Assembly (NCBI GenBank): GCA_024509875.1
Contig: JAMPIV010022935.1
Location: 248,001-312,000 of the forward strand
Source of the DNA: Oreohelix idahoensis
Taxonomy: Eukaryota > Mollusca > Gastropoda > Stylommatophora > Oreohelicidae
DNA length: 64,000 bases
Direction: 5' to 3'
Position 1 is the first letter of the stretch, and each line of letters begins with the position of its first letter. This document shows positions 44,553-55,268 of the stretch, in pieces. The notes below the pieces were generated by a model that saw nothing but the letters and a program-made list of their open reading frames with translations, had not been told where the DNA came from and did not search any database. The position numbers and the translations under genes are program-made.

Positions 44553-45555
44553 ATGACTCATACTACGATGGTATAAAAAACCATTTTTTAATGACTGGGA
44601 AGGGCCACCGTCCAAAGGTGCCAGCTGTCACACTGACAAACAATGTCCTTGCACAACTTTATTATCTGAAGGAGGATGGGAATGTAACATGGCTTGAGGT
44701 AGACTGCTTGAATTTTTTTTTTTTTCATAAAGCTACAGACCACAAAGTAACACACTACAAACAGATAAAAAGTGAAATGGAGAAGAGGGAGGAGCAGATA
44801 GAATAAAAGTAGAGAATGCAAGAGTGGCGACGAAGAACCCAATAAGTGTGAATAAGTTTATAAGATGATTAGGAAACATGAATGAATTAATTATTTTTTT
44901 GTATGTCAACGTGTTCAAACATTTGAATCCAGGTAGACTAATGTTCATACTTATCATCTATCCATCCATCAGGTGGCTGCATGGTTCCTCAAGCTTTTTC
45001 CTGCGCAACCTGTCACTAAAGGAAGGCTGAAGCACCGAGTGCTGAAAGTCCTGCAAACTGCGCAGCATTTTCTAACTGGCGGTGATGATCATGAGCTGCA
45101 ACAGTATTTAGCAAATGATGTATATTTTGACGAGCTTCCTGAGCTACTCTCATCAATCAACTTGACTAGGAAAAACCTTTTGTCCAGTCCTGCTGACTAC
45201 GAACCACCCCTTGACTTTGTGATGACCAATTCCATATTGGCAGCACTTGATAATTTCAGAAGTAGGGAGGGCCTTACAAATACATTTCTATGTTCCTGGG
45301 TGCAAAGACAAAAATTCTTGATACCTGTCCACTTACAAATCTCATTGTAGAGAGAATGTTTGGTGATTTTGACTTTGACATTCACAAGCGAAGAAATGCA
45401 TCCACTCCTTAAGGTTCAGTTAAGATACAGAAAGTTAATATTGAAGGTAAACTATCAGGAAATATCAAAGAATTGTATTTTGGACTTTTGAAGCATTTAG
45501 GTTTTGAGGCTTCATTGCCCTCTCGCAGGGAAAGAGTGCGCCATGATCATTCTCC
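44553..45555 (+). pseudogene. broken two-exon gene, unassigned repeat-type family
   Basis: The first exon is 44553-44698 (acceptor gttgcag, donor gtagac): DDSYYDGIKNHFLMTGKGHR and LTNNVLAQLYYLKEDGNVTW. The second starts at 44973 (acceptor catccatcag): VAAWFLKLFPAQ, LKVLQTAQHFLTGGDD, YEPPLDFVMTNSILAALDNF. Near 45270 the frame shifts to give ILDTCPLTNLIVERMFGDFD and IHKRRNAS, and later pieces (LRYRKLIL, NIKELYFGLLKHLGFEA) lie in other frames. The TNLxxERMFGDFD end recalls multicopy, transposase-like families of invertebrate and fish genomes, but I cannot name it. It is non-functional as it stands. Confidence 0.5.
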
Positions 45556-45769
45556 TCCAGTTTAAAGTCTTTTTTAAATGCTAGTAACCAATTGTTTTAA
45601 CAAAAAATTGCGTTTAGATGTTGTTAATTATTGTTTAGATGTTAATTATTGCCTACAAATGATTTTTTAATGAAATATGGACAGTATCTTCAAAAAAAAA
45701 AATGTTCTTCATTTTCACATTTTTTTCTTCCCATGCGACAAATTGGCCTCTGGACACATTTCTTGCCCT

Positions 45770-45905
45770 AAAGACGCCAATAGGTGTGATGGGAAACAAT
45801 GGCAAAGAAAACCTATCTGCTGTTGCCCTAAGACGCCACTGGGCGTGATGGCCACTGACTGCTTTGACGGTCGGTGGCTAAGGACGGAAGAAGAAGAAGA
45901 AGACA
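45770..45905 (+). mobile_element. LINE-B 3' end fragment
   Basis: About 130 bp ending in the family-B 3' tail: gcgtgatggccactgactgc, then ggtggctaaggac and (gaa)n. It matches the complement of 32567-32690, here on the plus strand. Confidence 0.75.
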
Positions 45906-46290
45906 CATTTTAAAAAATGATACAAGAACAAACAGATATTCAAATCCTCTGAAAAAAATTGAGATGTATTTGTGTAGTATGCAGATTAATATGTACAAAT
46001 TTAAAGCTTGTACCTTTTATACTTTTTGAAATATGATGTTGTGAATATTGACTTTCATGCAAAAAACTATATTTTTCGGTAATGTGTTTTGCAATTTTTG
46101 GTCTCAAATATATTGATAATTATTCATGATGTAGCCCTATAGTTTTCTTTGTGTGATCAGTATATTGCAGACTGTAGGCTGTTTGTCAGAGAAAGTTGTA
46201 AGATTATATTTAAGAAGACTGCAGTGCTCTGAAGTTGGTGTGATGTAACTTTTTCAATTTTGCAAAGTCCCCACACTTTTAAAAATGCTA
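45906..46290. other. no gene seen
   Basis: AT-rich DNA before the Tigger relic. Nothing recognised. Confidence 0.5.
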
Positions 46291-46727
46291 CAGTTGACAT
46301 TAAAAAATCCGGCCATCGATAATCCGGTTCCTTCAGATTTCCGGCATGGATTTCGGAGCGCATTTTTTAATTTACCGCGTTGGCGCGCCACTGTTTTCTG
46401 GAGCCGTGTATGTTTTGATGCAGCTGTTGGGTCTTGCTTGCACGTGTTAACAGGAATTCCTGCTCATTCCTTCTCATTTTATCATTTATTTGCTGCTGTA
46501 TAGCCCCCATTATGGATTCAGCAAATAAAAGAAGTGGTGTAAAACGTAAACATCGTGCGTTGTCGATCGCAGATCATTTAGTTTTTAATTTTCTTTCTTT
46601 AAAGGACTGTACAGGTATTCATTTTCTGTTAAATATATACAGCATATATAACCAGAAAAAATCCGGCATTTTCAACAATCCGGCACTCCTCAGGTCCAGA
46701 GGTTGCCGGATTTTTGAATGTCAACTG
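46291..46727 (+). mobile_element. deleted Tigger/pogo element
   Basis: The element is 437 bp with terminal inverted repeats CAGTTGACATTMAAAAATCC (one mismatch in the visible arm), flanked by TA (46289-46290, 46728-46729). From the ATG at 46512 it encodes MDSANKRSGVKRKHRALSIA, the N-terminal start of the CENP-B-like DNA-binding domain of Tigger transposases, then loses the frame. An internal 'atccggc' motif recurs near both ends, possibly a transposase-binding site. Confidence 0.8.
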
Positions 46728-47398
46728 TATAACATTTTTATTTGTTGTCCTATTAAAAAAAATAAAGTACCAAATTTCATGGTTTCCCAAGGGCTTCCAA
46801 AATACATTGTTTTCTCTGGTGTTTCTGTGCAAACAAAAATCACTTTGTGGTACCTAGAAGAAACGAGAAATAGATTTAATTGATAAAAACTGATATGCAC
46901 AGATATATGCAATGTAAATGACCCAAAATAAAAAAGTGATCATTTTGGGTGTGTTTTGTTGTTTGTTTTTACATGGGTGGAGGTTGTATCCAATGCTGTA
47001 GGTAAACACTGGAAGCCTTCTGATGAATAAAAAAAATAATCTGGTATTTTCATGCTGTTGTTTTATGAGATGTTGTGTTGCATCTACAAAATGGATAGAA
47101 TAGATTTATGACACGAAGGCACTCATGTTCAACTATTTGTAGAAAAAAAAAGTCTTTGAACATTAGTAAATATGTGCAAGATTCACAGTAAAGCTGAGAT
47201 TAATGCTACAAGGATTTTGTTCCAAACTTATATCAATATAGCATACTCTTCAGCATGTGATAGATTTATATAAAAAAAATCACTACTCTATCCAATAGTA
47301 ATATTATAACTTAATTTCTGACCTTTGAATTCTGTCTGGTCTAAATGTTATGCTGATGTTAAGTTAAAATATTACATTAAAGAAATGACAATCGTATG

Positions 47399-47486
47399 TT
47401 GTGAAATATTTTATGCTATTTACCCCAGCTGGTGGAGTGTAACAGCCGAACTACAAAATATACTTCTAAATTAGGAATCTGCACAT
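47399..47486 (+). repeat. 88-bp dispersed repeat, copy 1
   Basis: The run from 'tgtgaaatattttatgc' through 'ccccagctggtggagtg' to 'ggaatctgcacat' recurs at 60867-60953 with only a few substitutions (aacagccgaactac against aataaccaaactat). Both copies are in the same orientation 13 kb apart. Confidence 0.8.
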
Positions 47487-47550
47487 TGTCACTAGTTACA
47501 GTTAACTCAACAACGATGCTTCAATCCAGCAAAAACTGATACAACTGCTA

Positions 47551-47692
47551 TGACAGACAATCAATCCATTATCAAAACTATCATGTACATTAACATATCC
47601 ACAATGATAGGCAATTCATCCATTATCAAAACTATCACATACATTAATATATCTAGTATGACAAGTAATCCATCCATTATTAAAAGTATCTA
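47551..47692 (+). repeat. 54-bp tandem repeat, ~2.6 units
   Basis: Units start at 47551 (tgacagacaatc), 47605 (tgataggcaatt) and 47659 (tgacaagtaatc). Each contains 'catccattatcaaaactatc' or a close variant. The spacing is exactly 54 bp. Confidence 0.8.
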
Positions 47693-48078
47693 AACAACGG
47701 TCTCTGCCAAAAACAGTACAAAGGGAGCAACAGTTTTTATACAGACATTCTAAAATATCAAACATCTTCCATGTAATGAGCTCAGCAGGGTATGACATTT
47801 ATCTCACATTTCACTGCACTGGTTATGGTAAATTGCATTTATTTCAAGACCAGGTGATATGCAACAATTAAGGTAAACAGGGACTGTCAAGTTTCCTCGT
47901 TCTTTATCAAGATACTCCTGTGATGTGGATGTGTAACCATTCAATTAATCTGAGATTCTTGACTCACAACAAATATGAGGTGAGACTTGTATCATTTCCA
48001 AAGTATATCTTCACAAAAAATAAATTAAACCTACATGGTATGATATTTGCAAATTATGGACCTAATTATTTCTTCAGG

Positions 48079-49666
48079 CCATCACAGGGTGACTACATGG
48101 TTACAGCTCCATCACAGGGTGACTCATATGAGGCTGGTGTTACAGAAACCATCACTGTAACAGCATTTGAATGGCTTGGTGCAGGGAGACAGTCATAGGG
48201 GTGGGGTGGGTTCATGCTCTATAAGGAGCATATAGTCAAATGATAGGAGCAAACCTCGATAATAAAACCGGTGCACTACACCGTACACGCCCTCTGTGGG
48301 TGGGAAGGAGCCAGATGGATACTGAACAAGTCCTGGGAGTGGGAACGAGTGTGGACTGCTCCCTGAAGATCGGAACCCATCGTACAGGCACAGAGACTCA
48401 GGACGTGACAATCCTATTGCCTTCAACTCTTGGTCACATGCCTAGAGCCTCGGAGAACTCGGCGTAACCAGCAGGCAATTTGGTGGCGGGGAAAGAGCAC
48501 TGTGAGCCCTACCTTGGCTACGTATCACAAGGAGACGCAGAAACACCCCCTTTATCTCCCCCAGAGCTGGCACAGTACACTTCTGGCTTCTACCCGGGGC
48601 GTTAGGAAATCCACAGGCAACCCAGCATCACAATGCCAAGAAGATGACAAAGTTGGAATTTACTAACTCAAACCTGGCAGAGCAAGTCCTCCAACAGATG
48701 CGGCCGATGCTGGGCCCACTGGCGCGTGGACACGTCCCGATCCCCATCGAGACTTGCCCGGGGAGCCCACCCCGGCTCAAAAAAGCAGAGAAGGCCACTC
48801 TCCAAACCTCCGATGTCTTGCGGGCAGTGTTAGGATGTGCAAGAACATGGACAGGAAGACTCCACAACTTCCCCACTGAAGACACGCCCACGGCGACCGT
48901 TGCCTCAATTGGCTGTGTGTGGTGTACCCGGAAACGGGGCCTCCCAGTACTGAGACACAGTTAAGTCCCCGATGTCACTTATCGGTGCAGAGTTGAGAGA
49001 GATGGCTGAGCATCACAATCCCCCCTGTGTTGCAGCATGATGAGAACCCAGAATTGCACACTGAGCTTGGGGGGATCACTTGGGCACCAGACTTAATACT
49101 GGCTCTTGACTGGATGGCCGCATGCAGGAGATTTCTACAATGGGGGGTTGGCAGGTGGTGGGTATCTGGAAGTGGCTCTGTGCAGGACGTGAGGATTCCT
49201 TGGGTGAGCCCAGAACCAGAGCACAGCATTGTGCAAGCTCTGCATAGTTGGAGAGCCCCCTGGATGACGGGGAATGCACAGTGTGCTACCCCACCTATCC
49301 CCAACTGCTAACTTAGAACCAGAAGTGGGGTCCTCTGTATGCGTGCCAGGCCAGGATAAAATGCCTGGGAAAGAGACTGGAGCTCAGAACTCCCTAACTC
49401 AAAGTTGCAGGATGGCAGGAAAGACAGGGCTATTTTGAAGATAATGCAACCATATTTTCACCATACGAGCTCGGACGCCGCCTCGGTAAACAAGGTCCGC
49501 GCAGAGCAGTGACACCCCCAGGCTGCTTGCGAATAGTCTACTACTGGGAACATAAACAGATTAGGGATGAGCCCACTCTCCCGTTGAACAGGTGCTAAAG
49601 TCATAGATACTGGGCCAGAAGGCGCACCGGAAACCACAGTATCACGCAACTCGCTTTTTTTTTTCT
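48079..49666 (+). other. 5' leader of family-C LINE; degraded ORF1 possible
   Basis: GC-richer than its surroundings. It contains short unconnected frames at 48240, 48430, 48644 (106 codons) and 49027 (94 codons) that may be remains of an ORF1 (Gag-like) protein, but no zinc knuckle is recognisable. The first 60 bp carry two 'ccatcacagggtgac' units. Confidence 0.5.
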
Positions 49667-52636
49667 ATGGAGAGTACACCGTCAAATAAATCTCGTACTG
49701 GTGCTCGCCCTGTGGAGCTCCACCAGGCAGGTGCAGTGCCGGGCTCTGAGCCTCGACAGAGCCCACCCTCAGCTACTGGAGGACCCTCTAGACCATCTTG
49801 TGGAGTCAGCAGACGGCGGAGGAGAACTACTGACCAAAACAAAACAGAAAAAGAGAAACCCAGAGTGCCACTTGTCATGATGCACTGGAATGCAGAGGGA
49901 GTGAACAGCAAGCAGGCTGGATACAGCAAAAAGACAGAGCTGGAAAACATCTTGTATGAGAAGCAAGTCAGTGTTTGCTGTATCCAAGAGACTCACTTGA
50001 AAGCAGATCAGGCCTTTAAAATGAGGGGATATCAATGCTTCAGATCCGACAGAAAAGATAGACGAAAAGGAGGAGTACTTACTCTTGTAAGGAATAACAT
50101 TCCTGCACACGAAAGGAAAACCTTCATGGATGGAGCAGAATATCAGCTGTTGCAGATAAAGGTAGACAAGATGGAAATAGAACTCCTGAACTATTACTGT
50201 CCGAACAACAAACCCCTGAGTCTGAGCTCTATACAGGTACCAGCCACCAACTTTATAGCAGTTGGAGACTTTAATAGCCACTCCCAGAGCTGGGGCTATA
50301 ACCATCTGGATCACAGAGGTGAAGAGGTTGAAACTTGGCAAGATGATCACTCCCTAATCCTAGTCAATAATGCCACAGATACTCCTACCTTCTACTCCAG
50401 AGGATGGCACACAACTTCAACACCAGATCTTGCCTTCTCCACACCAGATATAGCTGGATCTATTAGTAGAGAAGTAGGAGACCAACTAGGGGGAAGCGAC
50501 CATCGCCCAATCTTTCTTACTGTCCAGAGTGCAACTCTCAGTACAGGCCCAGCCATTACAAGATGGAACTACAAAAAAGCCAACTGGGGTTTATTCAGGC
50601 ATCAGGTGAACACGCTGCTGTCTACCCTCAAAGTACAGAACAGAGACATTAATGAAGTGGTAAAAGACTTCAACAGATGCATACTACAGGCTGCAAAAGA
50701 AACCATTCCCAAAGGATGCCGGCGTAACTACATACCATACTGGTCCAGCACACTCCAAGAACGTCAGGAAGCTATGGACAGGGCTAGAAAGGACGCAGAG
50801 TCTCAGCCTTCACTTGAAACTCACAACAAATGGAAAAAGGCTGTAGCAGAGTTTCAGAGAACAAAGCTAGAAGAAAAACGGAAAAGCTGGAGAACTAAAA
50901 CGGCATCGCTGAACCTTGAGAAAGACGGCAGGAAACTTTGGAGATTAGTCAAGTCTCTAAATGAAGAGCGTTCCTCACCTAGGCAGACTATCACATTGGA
51001 TGAAGGTGGCAAACTTTTCAGAGGAAAACAAGCTGCAGACTTGTTTGCTAGAAGATACAGTTCAGAAAGCAACTTACCCATTAACATAGATCATCAGAGA
51101 GAGATAAGAAAAGAAATACTGGCAACCATGGGACAGACAGATACTCCTGCCCCAATGAGGGAACCCATCACACTAGGAGAACTACAGAAGGCTATTTCCA
51201 AGCTTAAGTTTCAAAAGTCACCCGGCCCAGACAAAATCAGCAACGAAATGCTAGTAAATCTGAGCTCAGCAGCAAAGACAAAACTGCTTGAGATATTCAA
51301 CCACAGCTGGTTGAAAGGAACGGTACCCCAAGTATGGAGAGAAGCCATCACAATACCCATACTAAAGAAAGGGAAATGTAAGACCGAGGCTGCAAGTTAC
51401 CGGCCAATCAGTCTCACAAGCTGTGTTGGGAAGACTATGGAGCGAATAGTCAACCACAGATTGAAATGGTATTTAGAGTCTGAGCAGATCCTGGTGCCGG
51501 AACAAGCTGGATTTAGAGAATGCTACAGTATAGAAGACCAAGTTACTTACTTGTCTCAAGCAATAGAAGATGCCTTCCAGGAAAAGAAAAAGGTCCTAAC
51601 GATCTGGGTCGACTTCAAGCAGGCCTTTGACAAGGTGTGGAAAGATGGCCTCATTGCAAAACTTAGGAGAAGTGGAATCCAAGGCAACATGATGAAATGG
51701 ATCCAGTCATACTTGCATAACAGGAGAACTAGAGTCACTCTTGACGGTCTGCAGAGCAGAAAAGTGTTGCTCCATCAGGGGGTACCTCAAGGAGGAGTAA
51801 TTTCCCCAACACTCTTCCTTGTTTACATCAATGACCTGGTGAAAGATCTCCCTGCAGGAGTTAAAGCTGCCTTATATGCAGATGACCTAGTACTCTGGTG
51901 CGCTGATGAAAATGTCACCACAGCAAATTATAGAATGCAGCGGGCAGCAGACATGCTAGTGTCATGGGCAGAGAAATGGCTTATCACAATAAACACAGAC
52001 AAAACCTCCACAACACTGTTCTCCCTCGCCCCCAAGGACAAATCAGCTAACATACACCTAGGGACAACCGTGATCAAGGAAGAAAGCTACCCCACCTATC
52101 TTGGGGTGACATTTGACCAAAGGCTTACATGGAATAAGCATATTGAAAACGCAGAAGGAAAGGCCCGAAGACGACTGGGCATACTCAGAAAATTAGCAGG
52201 TACCAACTGGGGAGCAAATGAACGAAATCTAAAGAAGATTTATAATGGAGTAATAAGACCACACTTAGAGTTTAGCTCAGCAGCATGGTCATCAGCTGCT
52301 AACTCACATCTGCAGTCTTTGGACAAGGTGCAAAATCAAGCTCTCAGGCTCATTACAGGAGCCATGAAAACTACACCAATAACAGAGATGCAGAAGGTTG
52401 CTGGATTACAGACATTGTCCCATAGAAGAGACACAAAAACCATGATCCAGATGGAAAAGTACAACAGTATGCCAATGCACCCAATGAAGGCAAGACTAGA
52501 TGATCTGGCATTGGGACGTCTAAAGCGTAGCAGCTTTGTGCATCGGGGGAAAAGACTTATCCATGAAGACAACACCACTGAAGCCCACCCTATACCCTGT
52601 ACCATGGGAGCAGGCCAGCAGTGCCCTCCAAATTAA
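49667..52636 (+). CDS. family-C endonuclease-reverse transcriptase
   Basis: An open frame of 989 codons. A Pro/Arg-rich start is followed by an APE-type endonuclease: MHWNAEGVNSK (N75), CCIQETHLK (E of QETH), AVGDFNSHSQSWG (D201, N203) and SDHRPIFL (D278, H279). Reverse transcriptase follows with FQKSPGPDKISNEML, SYRPISLTSCVGKTMER, WVDFKQAFDKVW, LHQGVPQGGVISPTLFLVYI and the catalytic YADD (737-740). All key residues are present. The frame ends at 52636 shortly before the RNase H domain, which lies in the next frame from about 52600. One frameshift therefore splits the natural polyprotein, or the boundary is programmed. The ATG at 49667 is the first in frame after the leader. Confidence 0.92.
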   Translation: MESTPSNKSRTGARPVELHQAGAVPGSEPRQSPPSATGGPSRPSCGVSRRRRRTTDQNKTEKEKPRVPLVMMHWNAEGVNSKQAGYSKKTELENILYEKQVSVCCIQETHLKADQAFKMRGYQCFRSDRKDRRKGGVLTLVRNNIPAHERKTFMDGAEYQLLQIKVDKMEIELLNYYCPNNKPLSLSSIQVPATNFIAVGDFNSHSQSWGYNHLDHRGEEVETWQDDHSLILVNNATDTPTFYSRGWHTTSTPDLAFSTPDIAGSISREVGDQLGGSDHRPIFLTVQSATLSTGPAITRWNYKKANWGLFRHQVNTLLSTLKVQNRDINEVVKDFNRCILQAAKETIPKGCRRNYIPYWSSTLQERQEAMDRARKDAESQPSLETHNKWKKAVAEFQRTKLEEKRKSWRTKTASLNLEKDGRKLWRLVKSLNEERSSPRQTITLDEGGKLFRGKQAADLFARRYSSESNLPINIDHQREIRKEILATMGQTDTPAPMREPITLGELQKAISKLKFQKSPGPDKISNEMLVNLSSAAKTKLLEIFNHSWLKGTVPQVWREAITIPILKKGKCKTEAASYRPISLTSCVGKTMERIVNHRLKWYLESEQILVPEQAGFRECYSIEDQVTYLSQAIEDAFQEKKKVLTIWVDFKQAFDKVWKDGLIAKLRRSGIQGNMMKWIQSYLHNRRTRVTLDGLQSRKVLLHQGVPQGGVISPTLFLVYINDLVKDLPAGVKAALYADDLVLWCADENVTTANYRMQRAADMLVSWAEKWLITINTDKTSTTLFSLAPKDKSANIHLGTTVIKEESYPTYLGVTFDQRLTWNKHIENAEGKARRRLGILRKLAGTNWGANERNLKKIYNGVIRPHLEFSSAAWSSAANSHLQSLDKVQNQALRLITGAMKTTPITEMQKVAGLQTLSHRRDTKTMIQMEKYNSMPMHPMKARLDDLALGRLKRSSFVHRGKRLIHEDNTTEAHPIPCTMGAGQQCPPN

Positions 52637-53498
52637 TACATCAGTCAGTGGTCTCACAAGTGGATGTGAGTATAATGATCTGCAAAAACGAACTGCTACA
52701 TTGAGTATGATCCAAGAAAGCTATCCCGATCAATCATGGATACATGCCTATACAGATGGATCAGCAACTAATGCTGTTAGGAATGGAGGTGCCGGTATCT
52801 TTATCTCATATCCTGACAACCACTATGAGACTAGGCACATTCCCACTGGTAAATTCTGTTCCAACTATACAGCTGAGGTTCAAGCTCTAGAGCAAGCTGC
52901 AAATATGATTTATAACACCAACTCTGACTGCCACCAGGTAGTCATCCTCACAGATGCACTGTCTGTCCTGCAAGCTCTCAAGGGTGGTAAACTCCCGCAT
53001 CTGAGAAATGAACTAAACAAGGTAGCTGCCAAAAAGAGAACCATACTTCAGTGGGTACCATCTCATTGTGGTGTACCCGGAAATGAAAAGGCAGATAAAC
53101 TTGCAAAAAAGGGAGGAGAATGTGAACAAGAAGATAATGAAGTCACATACTTTGAGAAAAAGAGAGCTATCCAGACTATCAGAAGAGAACAGAACCAACC
53201 CAAAGACGACTATCACACTCTCGACCGGCAGGGACAGATAACTATTTTTCGACTCAGGACAGGGCATAACAAACTGAATAAACACATGCACAAGCTACGA
53301 TTGTCTGCTTCACCACTGTGCACATGTGGATTAAACGAACAAACTGCTGAGCATGTTCTACAGGACTGTCCTCTGTATGACCAGTTAAGAAAGATATACT
53401 GGCCCAATGACTCAACACTAAACTCAAAGCTATATGGAGTTAAAGAGGAACTTCAAACAACAGTCGAATTCATCATGAGAACTCGTCTGACGGTGTAA
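52536..53498 (+). CDS. family-C RNase H and C-terminal Cys/His segment
   Basis: The frame overlaps the RT frame by about 100 bp; coding similarity begins about 52600. It encodes RNase HI: AYTDGSATNAV (D74), TAEVQALEQA (Glu), LTDALSVLQAL (Asp) and WVPSHCGVPGNEKADKLAKK (His, Asp), so the catalytic set is complete. A CTCGLNEQTAEHVLQDCPLY segment (CX2..H..C zinc-type) follows and the stop is at 53498. RNase H after RT is the feature that places the element in the I-type group. It is probably one protein with the upstream frame before the 1-bp shift. Confidence 0.9.
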   Translation: MCIGGKDLSMKTTPLKPTLYPVPWEQASSALQINTSVSGLTSGCEYNDLQKRTATLSMIQESYPDQSWIHAYTDGSATNAVRNGGAGIFISYPDNHYETRHIPTGKFCSNYTAEVQALEQAANMIYNTNSDCHQVVILTDALSVLQALKGGKLPHLRNELNKVAAKKRTILQWVPSHCGVPGNEKADKLAKKGGECEQEDNEVTYFEKKRAIQTIRREQNQPKDDYHTLDRQGQITIFRLRTGHNKLNKHMHKLRLSASPLCTCGLNEQTAEHVLQDCPLYDQLRKIYWPNDSTLNSKLYGVKEELQTTVEFIMRTRLTV

Positions 53499-53517
53499 TC
53501 ATCAAAGATGCGATCGC

Positions 53518-53535
53518 AAGAAGAAGAAGAAGAAG
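53518..53535 (+). repeat. (aag)n 3' tail of family-C LINE
   Basis: The short tandem tail follows a palindromic tgcgatcgca at 53509-53518. It ends exactly at the target duplication. Confidence 0.85.
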
Positions 53536-53689
53536 ATTTCTTCAGGTATTGAGTTCATTTTAAAAAAATCTATGAACTGTATTGTTAAAAAGGTAATTCT
53601 TTCAATTACTTCTGATGCTGCAAAGCATTTTTCACCATCCACAAACCAACAGCAAGTATATTAACAAGAACAAGAAACACAGACCTGAA

Positions 53690-54010
53690 TAAAGTCAGGT
53701 CTAGTAACAGTAACACATTTTTAAGAATGACAAAAGAAACAACCAAGAAGTTACAGATTTTCATAAATGGGTTCTTGCGTAGAATAGGATTGAAATGGTA
53801 TGACAAAGTCACCAATGGTGCCATGGACCGGAAACGCATTAAGGAAGCCTACTATTAACATTACCAGGCAGTCCTCAGGGTAAAAGAGATAGAGGGGAAC
53901 AGAAAAACACATTGAGAAGAGAACTGGATACAGACATGAAGACATGGAAAGATCTTGAGTGGATGGCACCAGGACAATTTAATAAAGCCTATGCTTCTTG
54001 TTGACATGAA
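53690..54010 (+). mobile_element. LINE-D 3' fragment
   Basis: Broken frames keep TKETTKKLQIFINGFLRRIG, LKWYDKVTNG and a WHV/EGLC-like end (aagcctatgcttctt). Parallel to 30950-31415 but with more deletions. Confidence 0.7.
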
Positions 54011-55094
54011 ATGATGAATATGATATAGCCTGAGCCTGGGATCACTGTAATCCTATAGGACAATATTTAAATCACAGGAAATGCTGACAAGTATGCAGGA
54101 AAAACTAAAATTCATCAACACTTAATTGAATATTTTACATTATCAAACAATGTTATGTGACGAGGGTGCAAAGATTTGAAAGATGATGTGCAACAAATAA
54201 TTCACAGTGAGAGTTAAAATGATTAGTGCACTGTCCAAGATATAAATAACATGACAAAAAAAGTAATGCTCTTAAATGAACAAATAAAGATACCACAAGT
54301 CTTCTTTCAAGAAACAAGTGGCAGCAATACTGACAAACAAAATTAATAAGAAAAAATTAATTAACCTTAAAAGGCACAATTAAATACCAAGTATGATGAA
54401 TTCCATCAGCAAATACCAGTAATAGGAAGTTCTCACAGGTATAAAATAATGCGGACTACCACCTCCCCTTCACAAGAACATATAAACATGCATGTGCATT
54501 CACACATACACACGTAAATATAAATATACCAGTTTGGAAGTGTAATAAACACACTTTTTTCCTTAATTTGTTCAAAGCTCATTTAAGTCAGGAAGCAATT
54601 ATTTTTTTCCACTTACGTGACACAAAAACTGAAGTGTGGCCACTACACCAGTAATACAGTATTTATGTTTGTCAATATAAGTTAGGGCTGGAAATGGTAA
54701 TCCATTACCTGGTTAACCATTTGCTGATATTTCATTGGTTCATAAAACTTGACACTGGTTAAGCCATTAGTCATTAAATACATGATGAGACATTCAGGAC
54801 ATCAATGGCCTGGACATATAACACTACAGCAAATCTGATTAAGATCCTTTGCTCCATTCCCCTACCCACTCAGTGAGGATTTCTTAGTAGGGATTTTCAG
54901 TCCTTTGTTTACTGTGTCTGTAAAATTTGTAATACACATACATTTTTAAATTCTTTGAAACAGCTTTCTGTTGGACTTTTTGCTATCTATTATTTATTTA
55001 TCCCTTTCAGTAACTAAAGGAGTTTTCACTCTAGGTGTAAAAGTTGATACTGACATACAGGAGTGAAATAGTACAGACTTCACTATACTTTGTC
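54011..55094. other. no gene seen
   Basis: AT-rich DNA without credible coding frames. Confidence 0.5.
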
Positions 55095-55268
55095 CAGCTT
55101 TATGTGTTGGGGTAACCAGTTCCTTCCTTGCTGCATTTGCCTTTCCTAATTCAAGAGCAGAGTCAAGGTACACATTTACAGTTGGGTAGACAGCAGTGTC
55201 AAGCTACCAGGTTTTGAATCCAGATCCTAATAACATTGCAGTGAAAGGCAAGTGCTCTTATCTCCCAA
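55095..55268 (-). repeat. candidate tRNA-related SINE, 5'-truncated
   Basis: On the minus strand 'agagcacttgcctttcactg' is followed by 'ggattcaaaacctgg', a B-box-like pol III segment, then 'acactgctgtctacccaact', 'tgtaccttgactctgctc' and 'ggcaaatgcagcaaggaagg'. The order tRNA-like head then unrelated body is that of a SINE. The A box is not clear. No second copy was noticed in this window. Confidence 0.4.

Larger units (their letters stand above)
46730..48067. other. non-coding with two repeats
   Basis: No gene. Positions 47399-47486 are an ~88-bp sequence repeated at 60867-60953, and 47551-47692 is a 54-bp tandem repeat. Otherwise AT-rich. Confidence 0.5.
48079..53535 (+). mobile_element. 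full-length I-like LINE (family C)
   Basis: The 5457-bp element is flanked by an 11-bp target duplication, atttcttcagg (48068-48078 and 53536-53546). It has a 5' region beginning with a tandem 'ccatcacagggtgact' motif (48079-48125), a GC-richer leader to 49666, an endonuclease-RT frame, an RNase H frame, and a short 3' UTR ending in (aag)n (53518-53535). Domain content (APE endonuclease, RT, then RNase H) fits the I-type group. No intact ORF1 is visible, only short frames at 48430-49311. One frameshift separates RT and RNase H. Confidence 0.9.

Noticed and set aside
47551..47692. CRISPR-like array
   Set aside because: Contiguous diverged tandem units without unique spacers, in animal DNA.
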